Part shown: one piece after another, positions 53,968 to 64,000 of the stretch
How the letters are laid out: every line of letters starts with the position of its first letter
Position numbering within the stretch: the stretch's first letter is position 1
Origin: Sipunculus nudus
Lineage: Eukaryota > Annelida > Sipuncula > Golfingiida > Sipunculidae
NCBI GenBank assembly: GCA_026874595.1
Contig: CM049318.1
Location: 2,231,741 to 2,295,740 of the forward strand
Direction: 5' to 3'
DNA: 64,000 bases
Program-made: the position numbers and the translations under genes
The notes under the pieces: model-generated
Told to the model about the DNA's origin: nothing
What the model saw: only the letters and a program-made list of their open reading frames with translations
Databases searched by the model: none

Positions 53968-54017
<50 letters not shown>
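53968..54017. repeat. (TA)n microsatellite
   Basis: Uninterrupted TA run in the intergenic region upstream of SEC14L. Confidence 0.95.
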
Positions 54018-54018
<1 letters not shown>

Positions 54019-55791
54019 CAACAAATTGTTCGTAATATGAATATAAATGGAAACGGCATATAGCCGATTGCATTGTGGACCAGGCGGCACATCATCTCTA
54101 ATCCAATTTTTTCTCTGATAAATGAACCATAATTTATTATTAATTGCTTGTTCAGAAACAGATAAAAATCATAAATGCAATTACATGTGATGGTAACATA
54201 TACTGTTTTCCATTTGAAGCTGCTGACCTCTCTGCTGACCACTGTGCAAGAAGAGACAGACACAGTGCAGATACACAAGAGAGCCAGCTACGATTCTTCT
54301 TAAAGATGTTGTGCGTTTGTTGAATGATCATATTAATTTGGCTGAACATAACTGCATTGACCAATGGCAAAACATGCTGTTATTAAAAGAACTTTAATTT
54401 GCGAATTTACTTTAATCAAAATTACAGATCACCTTGCAGTCGCCAGTGTTAAAGCAAGTTTAGGCTAGTAGACAAAATGATATCAATATTAAATAAATAA
54501 AAATCTGCATAGTGTTTAACATGTATGTATAATATGGATTTTGTTATTTTTCTCTGTCACTTGCACCTGCCATATGTTACTTTCCGATACATGTTGTAAT
54601 TTATCGGTTTGACTTTTTTAAGAAATTAATTGTACCATTTTGGTTTCACATTCTCTTTGTTTCAATTTTATTTTGCGTCACTTCCATGCATTGTTGTTAT
54701 GTGAATTTACTTACCAATTTTTAAATAATAAATTGAATTAATTAGAATTCTGGATATTGCCTTGAATCATGGGTTATTATAATGACAAGGAAAAAAGGGT
54801 CAAGTGAAATATATGCCTGAAGGTGTATTACTTCATATATTTATTACAGGCAAAATTATCTTCTCAAATATTAAAAGGTACACCATGTCAACTACTTATA
54901 TATGCATAAACAGAGTTCTAATCAATTCCTTTTCCTAAATTAAGGCAATTTCTTTTCAATTTATAGGCCTCTATTTGTATGCTTTCACCTAATGCATGTA
55001 CTTAATCCAGTTTACCCGATTTCAAAAGAAAAAAAAACAAATTGTTTTTCGCATAACCTCAACCGTAGACGAGTTGGAGTAAACAATATTTTGTGATACA
55101 TGTGGCATTTTACCTTTTTGCAAAATTCTGATGAATTTTCACCATGTGCCAAATGTCAAAACATGCTGTCAGGGTTGCGTTTTATCCGTTTAAACCTGTC
55201 TTTTCCAAAACGATGAATTAAATGGAGTTTAATCACGATCATACTGAAATAGTATAACGTATAACATGGTATAACAGAAACACAAAATACATATTATATG
55301 CACAAAAAATGTACATTTAGTAATCAACAGCTAGAGATTCACTGCTTGATAAATTATTCTTCAATGATATCCTTTGGTCTCGGTGGTATCAAATTTGTTT
55401 CCAGTTTATTAGATATCAACGTATAAGATATCGTTCTGTCACCATAAATGCATCTTTATCAGATTGTATCACTTTTAAGGAGTTATTTATAAATATTACC
55501 ACGAATACTGTACTATTAACATAACACCATAAAATATGTACATTTTGATCTCAAAATTGATTTAACATTTCCAAACAAGAGAGAAACATTTTAGAGGAAA
55601 AACAATAAAAATTATTTCGAAATTTAGCCAATGTAGTTATATATTTAGTGATATGATGTTACTATATTATTAGTAGCTTAAATTTGTAGAAATTTGAAAA
55701 AAAAAATTTAAAAAAATATTATATATCACTTGAAAATTATAGTGAATACCAGAAATACAAACACCATCAAAAAGAACACTGCACCAGTTTT

Positions 55792-55794
<3 letters not shown>

Positions 55795-55848
<54 letters not shown>
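55795..55848. repeat. (TA)n microsatellite
   Basis: Uninterrupted TA run 0.7 kb past the end of the unidentified gene's last coding exon. Confidence 0.95.
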
Positions 55849-55850
<2 letters not shown>

Positions 55851-56389
55851 TTTTTTACCAACGATATAATGGTGTGCATTCACAACTATATGAGAAAGAT
55901 CTTTTATCTTATCCGTCAGTAATTATAAAATTTTACGATTAACATCATTGATAAAAACACGAAATGTTATTTTTATACTAAATTTCACACAAATGAGATT
56001 TACAAACACATCTGATACAACGGAACAAAGGAGAACAAGCTAAACGATATATGACATATTATTTGTTTAACACCAATGAGTTCTCTATTAGTATCGGGAA
56101 TTAAGAATCTAAAATTGGTGAATATTGGATTTTCATTGTCTGCAGAAAACTAAGGAATCATAGCTTGGAGTGACAGCGACTAGTTAATGCATACCAAGAC
56201 GATTAATCTGACAAAAGCCTGACACCGTGATAACGAAAACAAAAATTATTGATTTATATGTATTATAAATTATTAAATATCTAAATAAAATATTATAATT
56301 TTTTTTATAAATAATGTATTATAAGCACAACTGTTAAAGGAACATTCGTTAAATGTACGAACCTTCACTCTTAAATCCTATCCATACAG

Positions 56390-56509
56390 GTGTCTCCGAA
56401 GATGATTTGTCTGTTCTCTTAAAACTGAATGCAAGTGAAATATACGGACAACGCGTACGATTTCGTGTGTGTGACGTAGTACCTGTGTTAGCAGATGCAC
56501 TCAGGGATG
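56390..56509 (+). CDS. Possible LRR-like exon, antisense to 3' end of unidentified gene
   Basis: 120 nt between cctatccatacag and gtaatc, phase 1 at both ends. It reads VSEDDLSVLLKLNASEIYGQ, then VRFRVCDVVPVLADALRD. The spacing LLKLN....VVPVLADALRD resembles ribonuclease-inhibitor-type leucine-rich repeats, where symmetric exons are usual. No neighbouring repeat exon was found; the donor is weak. Confidence 0.22.
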
Positions 56510-56551
56510 GTAATCTGAACGATTATTTGCGTGTGCTGTTTTTTCTTTTGT

Positions 56552-56737
56552 CTACATTTTGGTAATGGCAGCATTTTTCTCAGTAGGGTGGGAGGCCCGC
56601 TTAGGGCCTGGGTGTGGTGGGCGTGTGTGGTAAGATTTAATGAGTTTTTGAAGCTTTTCTTGACACTCTTTCTGCCAGGAGGCGTAAAAGTGATCACTGA
56701 ACCAGAAACCAAAGGCCATGACACCCATTGCACTGGT
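56552..56737 (-). CDS. Unidentified gene, last coding exon
   Basis: Strong acceptor tttctctcttatag, then 61 codons to TAG at 56552-56554. The frame begins TSAMGVMAFGFWFSDHFYAS, continues WQKECQEKLQKLIK and ends in a basic, proline-rich tail (RPPHPGPKR). The hydrophobic aromatic stretch could be a short membrane segment or a buried helix. With the exon at 57736-57847 it gives 98 residues, or 88 if the Met in that exon is the start. The composition looks coding, but no family was recognised with confidence. Confidence 0.5.
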   Translation of the reverse strand, partial: TSAMGVMAFGFWFSDHFYASWQKECQEKLQKLIKSYHTRPPHPGPKRASHPTEKNAAITKM

Positions 56738-57735
56738 CTATAAGAGAGAAACGTAACACGCGTTCATTGTTCTTTGTTCCGCCATTCGCTGCATAAGGTA
56801 TAATTTCGTGTTTTTTTTTATAGAATCGTAACCTACAGGTGGAGCTGCCTATTCACTCAGGATAAAGGTTATAATCATATGAATGATAAGTTATCATTGA
56901 TCCTGCTTGGTTTCCGGTTTTCTACGCCTCGTTGTTGATTAATTATGTTTGTTGTAGGCGATTTTTTATCCCACCCGATCATTATTTTGAACAAGAATAT
57001 CAGTCAAGTTTCATACCAAATACGACAGACGGTTCTTCAAAATAATGAAAACTGGCTCAACTGTTTTATATTATTAGATAACACAGCAACACACCTTTGA
57101 CAGGTGAACATTTTGTTGCTCATGTCATATAAATCACATGCCTAAAGATAAATTGTGAATTAAAAAGAAAAAGATAAGACACATGTTTATTTTAAACTCT
57201 GCTTATAACACATTTTATTAACAGAATCAAATTGTGTATGTTAATGCTCTAGGGATAACTGAACATTTTCTAATGTTGACATAATGAAGCTCAGCAAATG
57301 CAAAGACATAAAAATACAGTAGATTTGTATACTTTCGTAAAACCTATAAAGCATGACCCACTGATTTTGTTACAATGGTCAAATAATTACATAAAATTTG
57401 ACAGCAAGCGTGGGCGATATTGCGGTCCGTTCCATTCATTGTATGTAAACAATTTTTAGGCCATTCAGTCGTCTCTGACACTGAACGATATAATGGTAAA
57501 GTTATAATTATCTACAATCCTTCCTATACCTGAAATGTTTAAATGTTATATCGTTAAGGTTGTCATGTAATTCTTTTATATATGTCTTTAAATTTTATTG
57601 TAAGAAATAGTTTTTAATTTCTGCATTAAGAACATTCCGCTCATAACTTCTCTCTTAATTCTCTCTCTGTCTTGTCAACACACCTATGTTGCTTTATTCG
57701 TTTTGTTTGTTGTAAAGTCAAACCTATAAACTTAC

Positions 57736-57847
57736 TTCAACTGGCTTCATGACGTTATTTGTCCTGACAATATCTCCTTGATATATCACCAAGTCACATG
57801 CATGAGGCCAGGACATTATGATAGACGTTTCGTTAACACCTGGAACA
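57736..57847 (-). CDS. Unidentified gene, penultimate coding exon
   Basis: Acceptor aaaacctcag and donor GTTGAA before gtaagt. The open frame carries VPGVNETSIIMSWPHACDLV then IYQGDIVRTNNVMKPVE and joins in phase 0 to the exon at 56552-56737. The frame is open back to the acceptor, so this is either an internal exon (phase 2 in) or a first exon using the ATG at 57814-57816. The joined pattern Q-x-D-I...KPVETSAMG faintly recalls the C-terminal ATPase part of FGGY/glycerol kinases (ETTALG motif), but this is too weak for a name. A repeat element begins about 60 bp upstream. Confidence 0.5.
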
Positions 57848-57906
57848 CTGAGGTTTTAAATTTTGTAATTCAGGCAAAAATGTTCATGTCACGGATTCTA
57901 AACCGT

Positions 57907-58259
57907 AAAGAAAAGTGACCCATGGGTCATGACGGTCAGCTGACAAGGAAGACATTCACAATAGGAATTTTATCATCTGAATGCCAAATTTTGTAGGCGG
58001 TATCCCTATTCAACAGTAGCAATTAAAGTTATTCAATTATTCTGGGGGAGGGGGGTACTTTCGAGCCCCAAAGCTCGGAGGATATAGGTCACAATGACCT
58101 AATTTTTTGTTTCCAAGGAGATTTTTATGGACCTTCATGGGTTTTCAGGTAGAAGGTTCTAGGTTTAGTGGTTACGATTTGTGCTCTCATAACGGACAAA
58201 CAGACGGACGGACGGACGATGGACAAAGAGTGATCGCTATAACTCAGATGACTTTCATA
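57907..58259 (+). mobile_element. Short element copy upstream of the unidentified gene
   Basis: 5' palindrome 57917-57928 followed closely by the 3' module (gggggaggggggtactttcg...acggacggacggacgatgg) and the first half of the terminal hairpin (aactcagatgactttcat). It is an internally deleted copy lacking the second arm. Confidence 0.65.
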
Positions 58260-58335
58260 CTTTTATGTGTTAATGCGTGCGTGTGGTCTCTTATCTGAAA
58301 AGTTGTAACATGGCGTAAAATACGAATCTTTCAGA

Positions 58336-58720
58336 AACTAGGGACCCATGGGTCTCGACGCTCAGCTGTATTTGTCTATAAGGATATTTTTAAAGAATTT
58401 TTTATGCATGACGGTAACAATTTTCTCAAAAATGCTGGTCCAGTGACCTTGACCTCTGACTAAGTAACCTCAAAATCCACAAATTTCTTCCACTTTGGGC
58501 AAGTAAACCATGTGTGAAAGATGGAAAGTTTGGGATGAAAAGTTTGATTTACATTGCATCCACAATCATTTTAAAGATATGGCTCCTGTGACCCTCACCT
58601 TTGACCTCTGGCCCGAAATTAAAATGTTTTTTCCTTAAGTGAAGGGTCATTAATAAATCAAACTTGAAGCCAATCTGTCTAGCCAAAGCAGCAATATCAT
58701 CCAATGTCTGTTTACAAAGG
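58336..58720 (+). mobile_element. 5' fragment of an element copy
   Basis: Starts with palindrome 58343-58354 and contains two degenerate monomers with tgaccttgacctctgac and tgaccctcacctttgacctc, then stops without a 3' end. Confidence 0.6.
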
Positions 58721-58921
58721 CTAATATTATCGGATGAATGAACAACCGTCCTAAACTAACAATTTGTTATTAGTTGTTTGTTCTTATTTTATCGGCCTCC
58801 AACTTGCAAAATAGATTTGATTCTGGCACATTTCTCGAGGAGTATATTTATAGTGCTACTACAATACTGTATTTGTATGATATATCAAGTTTGACATAAT
58901 CACTGACAATGATTACTGCTA

Positions 58922-59217
58922 ATGTGTATCGGGTGCAACAGGCTCTGGAATTACCAAAAAAAAAAATTAAAATCTTCCAGATTCCTTTGTGTCTTAATGC
59001 TATTTCATAGGTCCTTTTTTTATTTCATAGTCTGCTTTATATATTTAATGTCATATCTTACTGTCGTAAGCCAATTTTATAATATTGTCATTGTTCATTA
59101 TATTTTACATGATTTTAAATTATATAAATTGTATTGTCTAACAGGGCCCTGTGGCAGATCAGACAACCTTGTCTGCATGGGTTACCTTGTATAAATATGT
59201 TTAAATAAATAAATGTC
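58922..59217 (+). mobile_element. Probable LINE 3' end with (TAAA)n tail
   Basis: AT-rich 3' region ending aacagggccctgtggcagat...tgggttaccttgtataaata and taaataaataaatg. The acagggccc...gggttaccct-type ending before a short A-rich tail is typical of non-LTR element ends in invertebrates. No RT motif is left in the fragment. Confidence 0.45.
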
Positions 59218-60839
59218 AATGAAAGAATTGATTAATAATCGATCATCAGTTGCATTTTTCTTTGAAAACTAAATGTGATTTTACAAACAGACGCTAACAT
59301 AAGTCTTAAAAGCCGGGAGGACAGACGTTAACAGGCATGCAGACAGCGTGCACAAGTAAATGACGACACAGCTCACATTTTCATTTCTAAACTTTAATGT
59401 GAAGTTTATTTTTTAGCCATCTCATCAGTGAATATCATTCTAATTTAATCTGGACTTCAGTCTATGTACGGCACTTCTCAGCGCACCAAGCACGACGCCA
59501 GATAATTTTGACACTACACTGCGGCAGAACTAGATTTAAAAAAGCTAATTCTGTTACTTAACTTTATTTTCTTTAGGTCTCAAGACCCGCGATGGTAATT
59601 TGAGCCCGTGGGATTACAGTGTTATACAGAACTGACTCTGTTTGTTACCATGATGTAAATATTATAACACGCGGACTTAAATAAACTCAAGTGAAGTGCC
59701 GACAGCGAAGACTGCTACACTGTACATTGAGAACCTCCTATATATAGTGGCTCTGTAATTGTTTTTTAAACATATTTGCCCATAAAAAGGAGCTGATATT
59801 AAAGGTATCAAGGTCCTTTAAATGCCTTTGTTGACGGGAGCGCTATAAGGTAGCATCCCTGGTAATAGCCCCTCATATTAAAATCAATCCACAGGTTGTT
59901 TCAAATGCATATTAGACAACATAATGTATATATCATTATAACCTGGTACACGCTCTTACTAATGGTATATGTGTTTGTGAAATTCACATTCATTTTCATA
60001 TATCATATAAATATTTGTGGAATTTTATTTTTTTTAAAGCTACTCTATTGAGAGCAATCAGTAACAGCAAAGCACTCTTAGTGCACTCCTATTAAACTAA
60101 ATGACAATATATCAAAACTTTTTTTGTTTACTGTTTTTCTCTATCATGTTTCTTTCTTATTTAGAATTACATTTCTATAAATTTTGATCCAACAAAAATG
60201 TTAAAATTCATATTTTAACATGAAAACAGAAGAAAGGCTTAGGATGTATTTGAAAATTGTAGTTTTAACGAATCGTAGACTTCGTTTTTAGTCCTGAATC
60301 TGAGCGTCTGCAGTGGAAAACTATTCAGTTTCTAAGATCAATGTCTGAACCATGCACCGGGGTACATGTTGTTCTCAGACTTTGGCTGGTATTTTGTGTA
60401 ACCACGGCTAAACCATCGGTTTAAATAGCACTTTATCCTTGCCTCTACTAACGGTAAATAAATCACAAAAATACACGAAACTTTACAGTTTCTTCAAAAC
60501 CCGCGGTGTCTAAAGATAGGTACTCCCGACCTTCCAAGACCGACAGCTGCGCTAAATGGTCCAGCCAAGTCACTTATGGTTTGTTAAATGGAAATTTGTT
60601 TTTTATCACTCCATGCCTTCACGACCAGATTAGAAACCTGAATCAGGATGAGCGGACGAGGGTGTGATGCCAAAATCAGGCCACTCACGATGAACTATAT
60701 CGTTTGATGCAGAAACTGTTCATCCACTTCATTTTCTTGTATACACAGTTATACCATTTAAAAATCATTTCTTTAAAGGCAACTATTCACAATCAGATCA
60801 GACAGATCTGTTGAATATTCATCAAGTATGATGTTTTCT
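59218..60839. other. Intergenic stretch, no gene seen
   Basis: Unique AT-rich DNA with no convincing exon, RNA gene or repeat on either strand. Confidence 0.5.
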
Positions 60840-61085
60840 CAAGTGATGTAGGACTTGGACTCGAGTCCACCTTTTTAAGGACTTGGACTCGGACTCGAGG
60901 GTCCTGGATTCGGACTAGTACTCGGACTCGGAAAGAAGGACTCGAGGTATGGCAGAGTCCTTCTTGAGCCCAGTAGAAAAAAAAAACTCTGTCACATTGT
61001 TTATAGAGATTGTGCACATGGGTGAACTACCCCTTGACTCGGACTTGCACTCGGACTCGGATGGTGTGGAGCCTGTGGACTCGAC
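60840..61085. repeat. Degenerate (GGACTC)n hexamer repeat, two blocks
   Basis: ggactcggactcg-type hexamers at about 60850-60955 and again at 61035-61085, in opposite-looking context around a short unique spacer. The Ser/Glu-rich frame across it on the minus strand is a repeat by-product. Confidence 0.75.
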
Positions 61086-61329
61086 AACATCACTGTTTTT
61101 CTCCTTAAAATACAATGGTACCTGCCAATTATTTCGATTTGAATCCTGTATGCAACTGAAAATAAACTTGTAGGGCCCGATCATAAGCGCAAAAATAAAC
61201 TTATCTCGCACCCCACCTGATGTTTCTTCTGTATTTATTCTCTCATGTTTATTAATTTGTATGGGACCTCTGGTCATGGTCTTGCTAATGTAAACAGACG
61301 TCACACATGGACTGAATATACAGGATACA

Positions 61330-62755
61330 GTCAGGTTTCCAAGGAGACTTTTCACAGATCTCCCTGGATGTCAAATCTGAAGATCTAGCACCAATGGCTA
61401 CAATTTGAGCCCTGTTAAGGGACGACCACATCTTTGAAGGTCTCATAAGTAGAGAAAAAAATGTGTTAAATTTTTTTTTTTAATTTAGGAGGTGCCACCA
61501 GTCCGCAAGAACTTATGAAACAATCCATGATGAATGTGCATGCAGATACTGGAGCTTTTGTATTAAAGTTTTAGTTATTCTGGGAGGTACTTCTAAGGCC
61601 CAGAGCTCGGGGGATATGGGTAACAGAGACCTAATTTAAGATTTCCATGGTGTTTTTTATGGACCTCCCAGAATGTCAAGAAAGAAGATTCCAGTTCAAA
61701 TATTTATGATTTGTGCCCTGTTAACAGACGGCCACATCTTTGAAGGTCTCAAAAATAAAGATAAAAATGCATAAAAATTCAAAGAAGTCCAGGTGGCACC
61801 ACCAGTCTGCAGGAACTGATGGAAGACTCCATGATGCATATGCATGCAAAGAATAATGCCGATCAATGCACTAGTTATTCAGATACCAGAGCTTTTGTAT
61901 CGAATTTTTAGTTATTCTTGGGGGGGGGGGGGGTACTTCTGGGCCTCATAGGTCAGACAATATGGGTGACAGAGACCTAATTTCAGGTTTCCAAGGAGAC
62001 TTTTCATCGGCCTCCCATCATGTCAAGAAAGAAGATTCTAGGTCTAGTCATTACGATTTGTGCCTTGTTAATTGTTGACCGGATCTTTTTAGGTCTAAAA
62101 AATAGAAAAAAAAATTAAAAAATACAGGTGGCCCCACCAGTCTGCAGAAACTGATGAAACACTCCATGATCAATATCAATGCAAAGAATTATGGTGTTCA
62201 ATGCATTAGTTGTTCAGATACTGGAGCTTTTGTATCAATTTTTTTAATATTTGGGGAGAACTTCTGAGCCCTATAGCTCAAAGGATATGGGTAACAGAGA
62301 CCTACATTCAGATCTCCAAGCAGACTTTTCATGGACCTCCCTGCAGGTCAAGAAAGAAGATTCTAGGTTCAGTCGTTACGATTTGTATCCTGTTAACAGA
62401 TGAACGCAAAAATCGTAAAAATAAAAACAAAAATACAGGTAGCGCCACCAGTCTGCAAAAACTGATGAAACACTCCATGATCAATATCAATCCAGCTTTT
62501 GGATCATTTTTTTCATTATTCTGGGGGATACTTCAGAGCATAATAGCTTGAAGTATAAGGGTAACAGAGACCTAAGTCCATGTTTCCAAGGAGGCTTATC
62601 ATTGGCCTCTCTGCATGTCAAGAAAGAAGATTCTAGGTTTAGTCCTTACGATCTGTGCCCTGTTAACAGATGATCGCATCTTTTATGGTCTCTTAAATAG
62701 AGAAAAAAAATCGTAAAAAATCGGAAAAAAATACAGGTGGCGCCACCATTGTGCA
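61330..62755 (+). mobile_element. Tandem-monomer array, 5'-truncated element
   Basis: About five monomers of roughly 300 bp with the shared landmarks (caaggagacttttc, cctccctg, ttacgatttgtgccctg, gccaccagtctgca). A poly-G run lies near 61920-61932. It enters directly from non-repetitive DNA at the left and is followed by a new 5' end at 62759. Confidence 0.65.
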
Positions 62756-62758
62756 ACA

Positions 62759-63254
62759 ACTGACCCAGGGTCATGAAGCTCAGCTGACAAGCATGACCTG
62801 TATTTAAAGCCTGATGGTATACCATATGGTATCTGACCATCCTGGAAGATGGAAGGTTAGGGATGAAAAGTCTGACTTGAAATGCATCCACAACTTTTTT
62901 CAAGAAGCTGGTCCTGTGACATTGACCCTTGACCCTAAGACCTTAATATCAAAAGGTTTGTTCCTCTATTGACATGTAAGGTTTGGGATGATTATTTTGG
63001 CTATAAGAATTAATTCTGGGAGGTGCAAACACACCCCGTAACTCAGAGAATATAGGTCACAGTGACCTAATTTCAGATCTGCAAGGAGATCTTTTAAGAA
63101 CCTCTAAGACTGTATAGGGTTAATGTATCTAGCCCTTACAGTTACAATTTGTGCCCTGCTAACGGCACGACGGCTGGCCGGACGGACAGACGGAAGGACG
63201 ACGGACAAAGACCCATCGCTATAGCACAGCATGACTAAAAGTCAGCTGAGCTAA
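62759..63254 (+). mobile_element. Short element copy with both ends
   Basis: 5' end tgacccagggtcatgaagct and cagctgac arm, one monomer (tgacattgacccttgaccct), the ggccggacggacagacggaa tract and 3' arm cagctgagctaaaaatc. Confidence 0.6.
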
Positions 63255-64000
63255 AAATCACTGAAACTGCACTGACAAAAGGATTTCTAAGGTGGCTGAC
63301 TGGCAGACACATGGATTTCTGACAAGTCTGATATTTGATATCACACATCCTCCAATAAGAGACCAAACTTGTAGCAAATTCTCCAAAGGATGTTACAGTA
63401 ATGAATGTCCAAAACAATTCAAAAGGCATTTTCAGGCCCTTATATTAGATTTATAGATATGCAAATGTAAAAAGTGTAAGTCCAATATTTTTTATTATCA
63501 CTCTGCTTTTCAATGGGATCAGCAGGGTAGGTAAACTGCAAAACCTGAAAGAAAAGAAATGCAGAAAGCATGACTAAAGGTCTTGTAATAAAAAAAGCCA
63601 TCCTAAATCCAGGTACACATCCACATATTATGAGAACAAACATTTGCTTTTATATCTGGTGATTTACATAAAAATATTCAGATATCTAGGAAACTAAGTT
63701 TATTGCTATGATTCCATAAAATAAACTGCAAAATGTTCCCATCATCTTATAAATCAGTAGCTAAACCTTAATACTATACTCTCACAGTCTTAATGCCTGG
63801 CTAAAGCATTCCGACGCCAGTGTTTTTGTTATGCAGTAACGAGGTATTTATCACTCAGCCTTATCACTTAACAGGCTGATACAAAAGAGAGTCATATGTC
63901 ACCAGCATCACGCACAATTACAGCCACACAGTGAGATGTACCATAACCAATGGTTATATGTACAAGAAAAATAGAGATGGTCTACAAAATAAGTTATTGT
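63255..64000 (+). mobile_element. Element body fragment running off the window
   Basis: Closely matches the body of the element at about 2050-2790 (aaggtggctgactggcagac, ccaaaacaattcaaaaggca, aaaataaactgcaaaatgtt). The right end lies outside the window. Confidence 0.65.

Larger units (their letters stand above)
52475..56389. other. Intergenic stretch between SEC14L promoter side and unidentified gene
   Basis: AT-rich. Apart from the SINE-like piece and TA tracts listed, it has a possible plus-strand 52-codon ORF (53017-53175) and a LINE-3'-end-like AT-rich block near 54500-54750. No supported gene. Confidence 0.45.

Noticed and set aside
60915-61355. 146-codon minus-strand ORF rich in Ser/Glu
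   Set aside because: Driven by degenerate GGACTC hexamers; no domain or splice support.

Overview
The window is intron-rich, AT-rich animal DNA. It has GT-AG introns, (TA)n and poly-C tracts, degraded LINE 3' ends, a probable solo LTR, and many copies of a tandem-repeat-cored non-autonomous element like those of bivalves (pearl/CvA, HINE/Helentron types). The best guess is a marine mollusc, probably a bivalve. This is judged from repeat style and protein divergence; no search was run.

One gene is clear. A SEC14-like lipid-transfer protein (SEC14L2/3/4 type; CRAL-TRIO N-terminal helices, CRAL-TRIO lipid pocket, C-terminal GOLD domain) lies on the minus strand from about 48.3 kb down to 8.45 kb. 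I could place 13 coding exons. Every junction has GT-AG borders and compatible phases, giving a 427-residue product. Its first exon sits next to a compact promoter with a CRE-like site and a CLEAR/E-box palindrome (48434-48449).

Layout. 1-4.25 kb: nested repeat elements. 4.9-5.1 kb: a plausible plus-strand coding exon of unknown identity. 7.3-8.1 kb: SEC14L 3' flank with a possible minus-strand exon and a duplicated CCAAT block. 8.45-48.3 kb: SEC14L. Its introns hold five different minisatellites (15, 26, 29, 61 and 64 bp), two large repeat-element copies (11.1-13.1 and 23.4-25.0 kb), a LINE fragment (36.0-36.7 kb), a further element copy (38.2-39.6 kb), a probable solo LTR (44.35-45.03 kb) and several weak plus-strand exon-like ORFs. 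50.2-52.4 kb: more element copies. 56.55-57.85 kb: two joined exons of an unidentified minus-strand gene. 57.9-64 kb: repeat elements and a LINE 3' end.

Most unusual: SEC14L intron 8 (518 bp) is built almost entirely from tandem copies of its own exon-intron borders, namely a 29-bp array that repeats the exon 8 end plus 5' splice site and a decayed 63-bp duplication of the exon 9 acceptor. The 61-bp satellite in intron 5 is bounded by inverted arms and (TA)n tracts, as if carried by a mobile element. The dispersed element family repeatedly carries DR1-type nuclear-receptor sites.

Exon calls rest on reading frames, splice borders and remembered family motifs. Calls marked below 0.4 are only worth testing.
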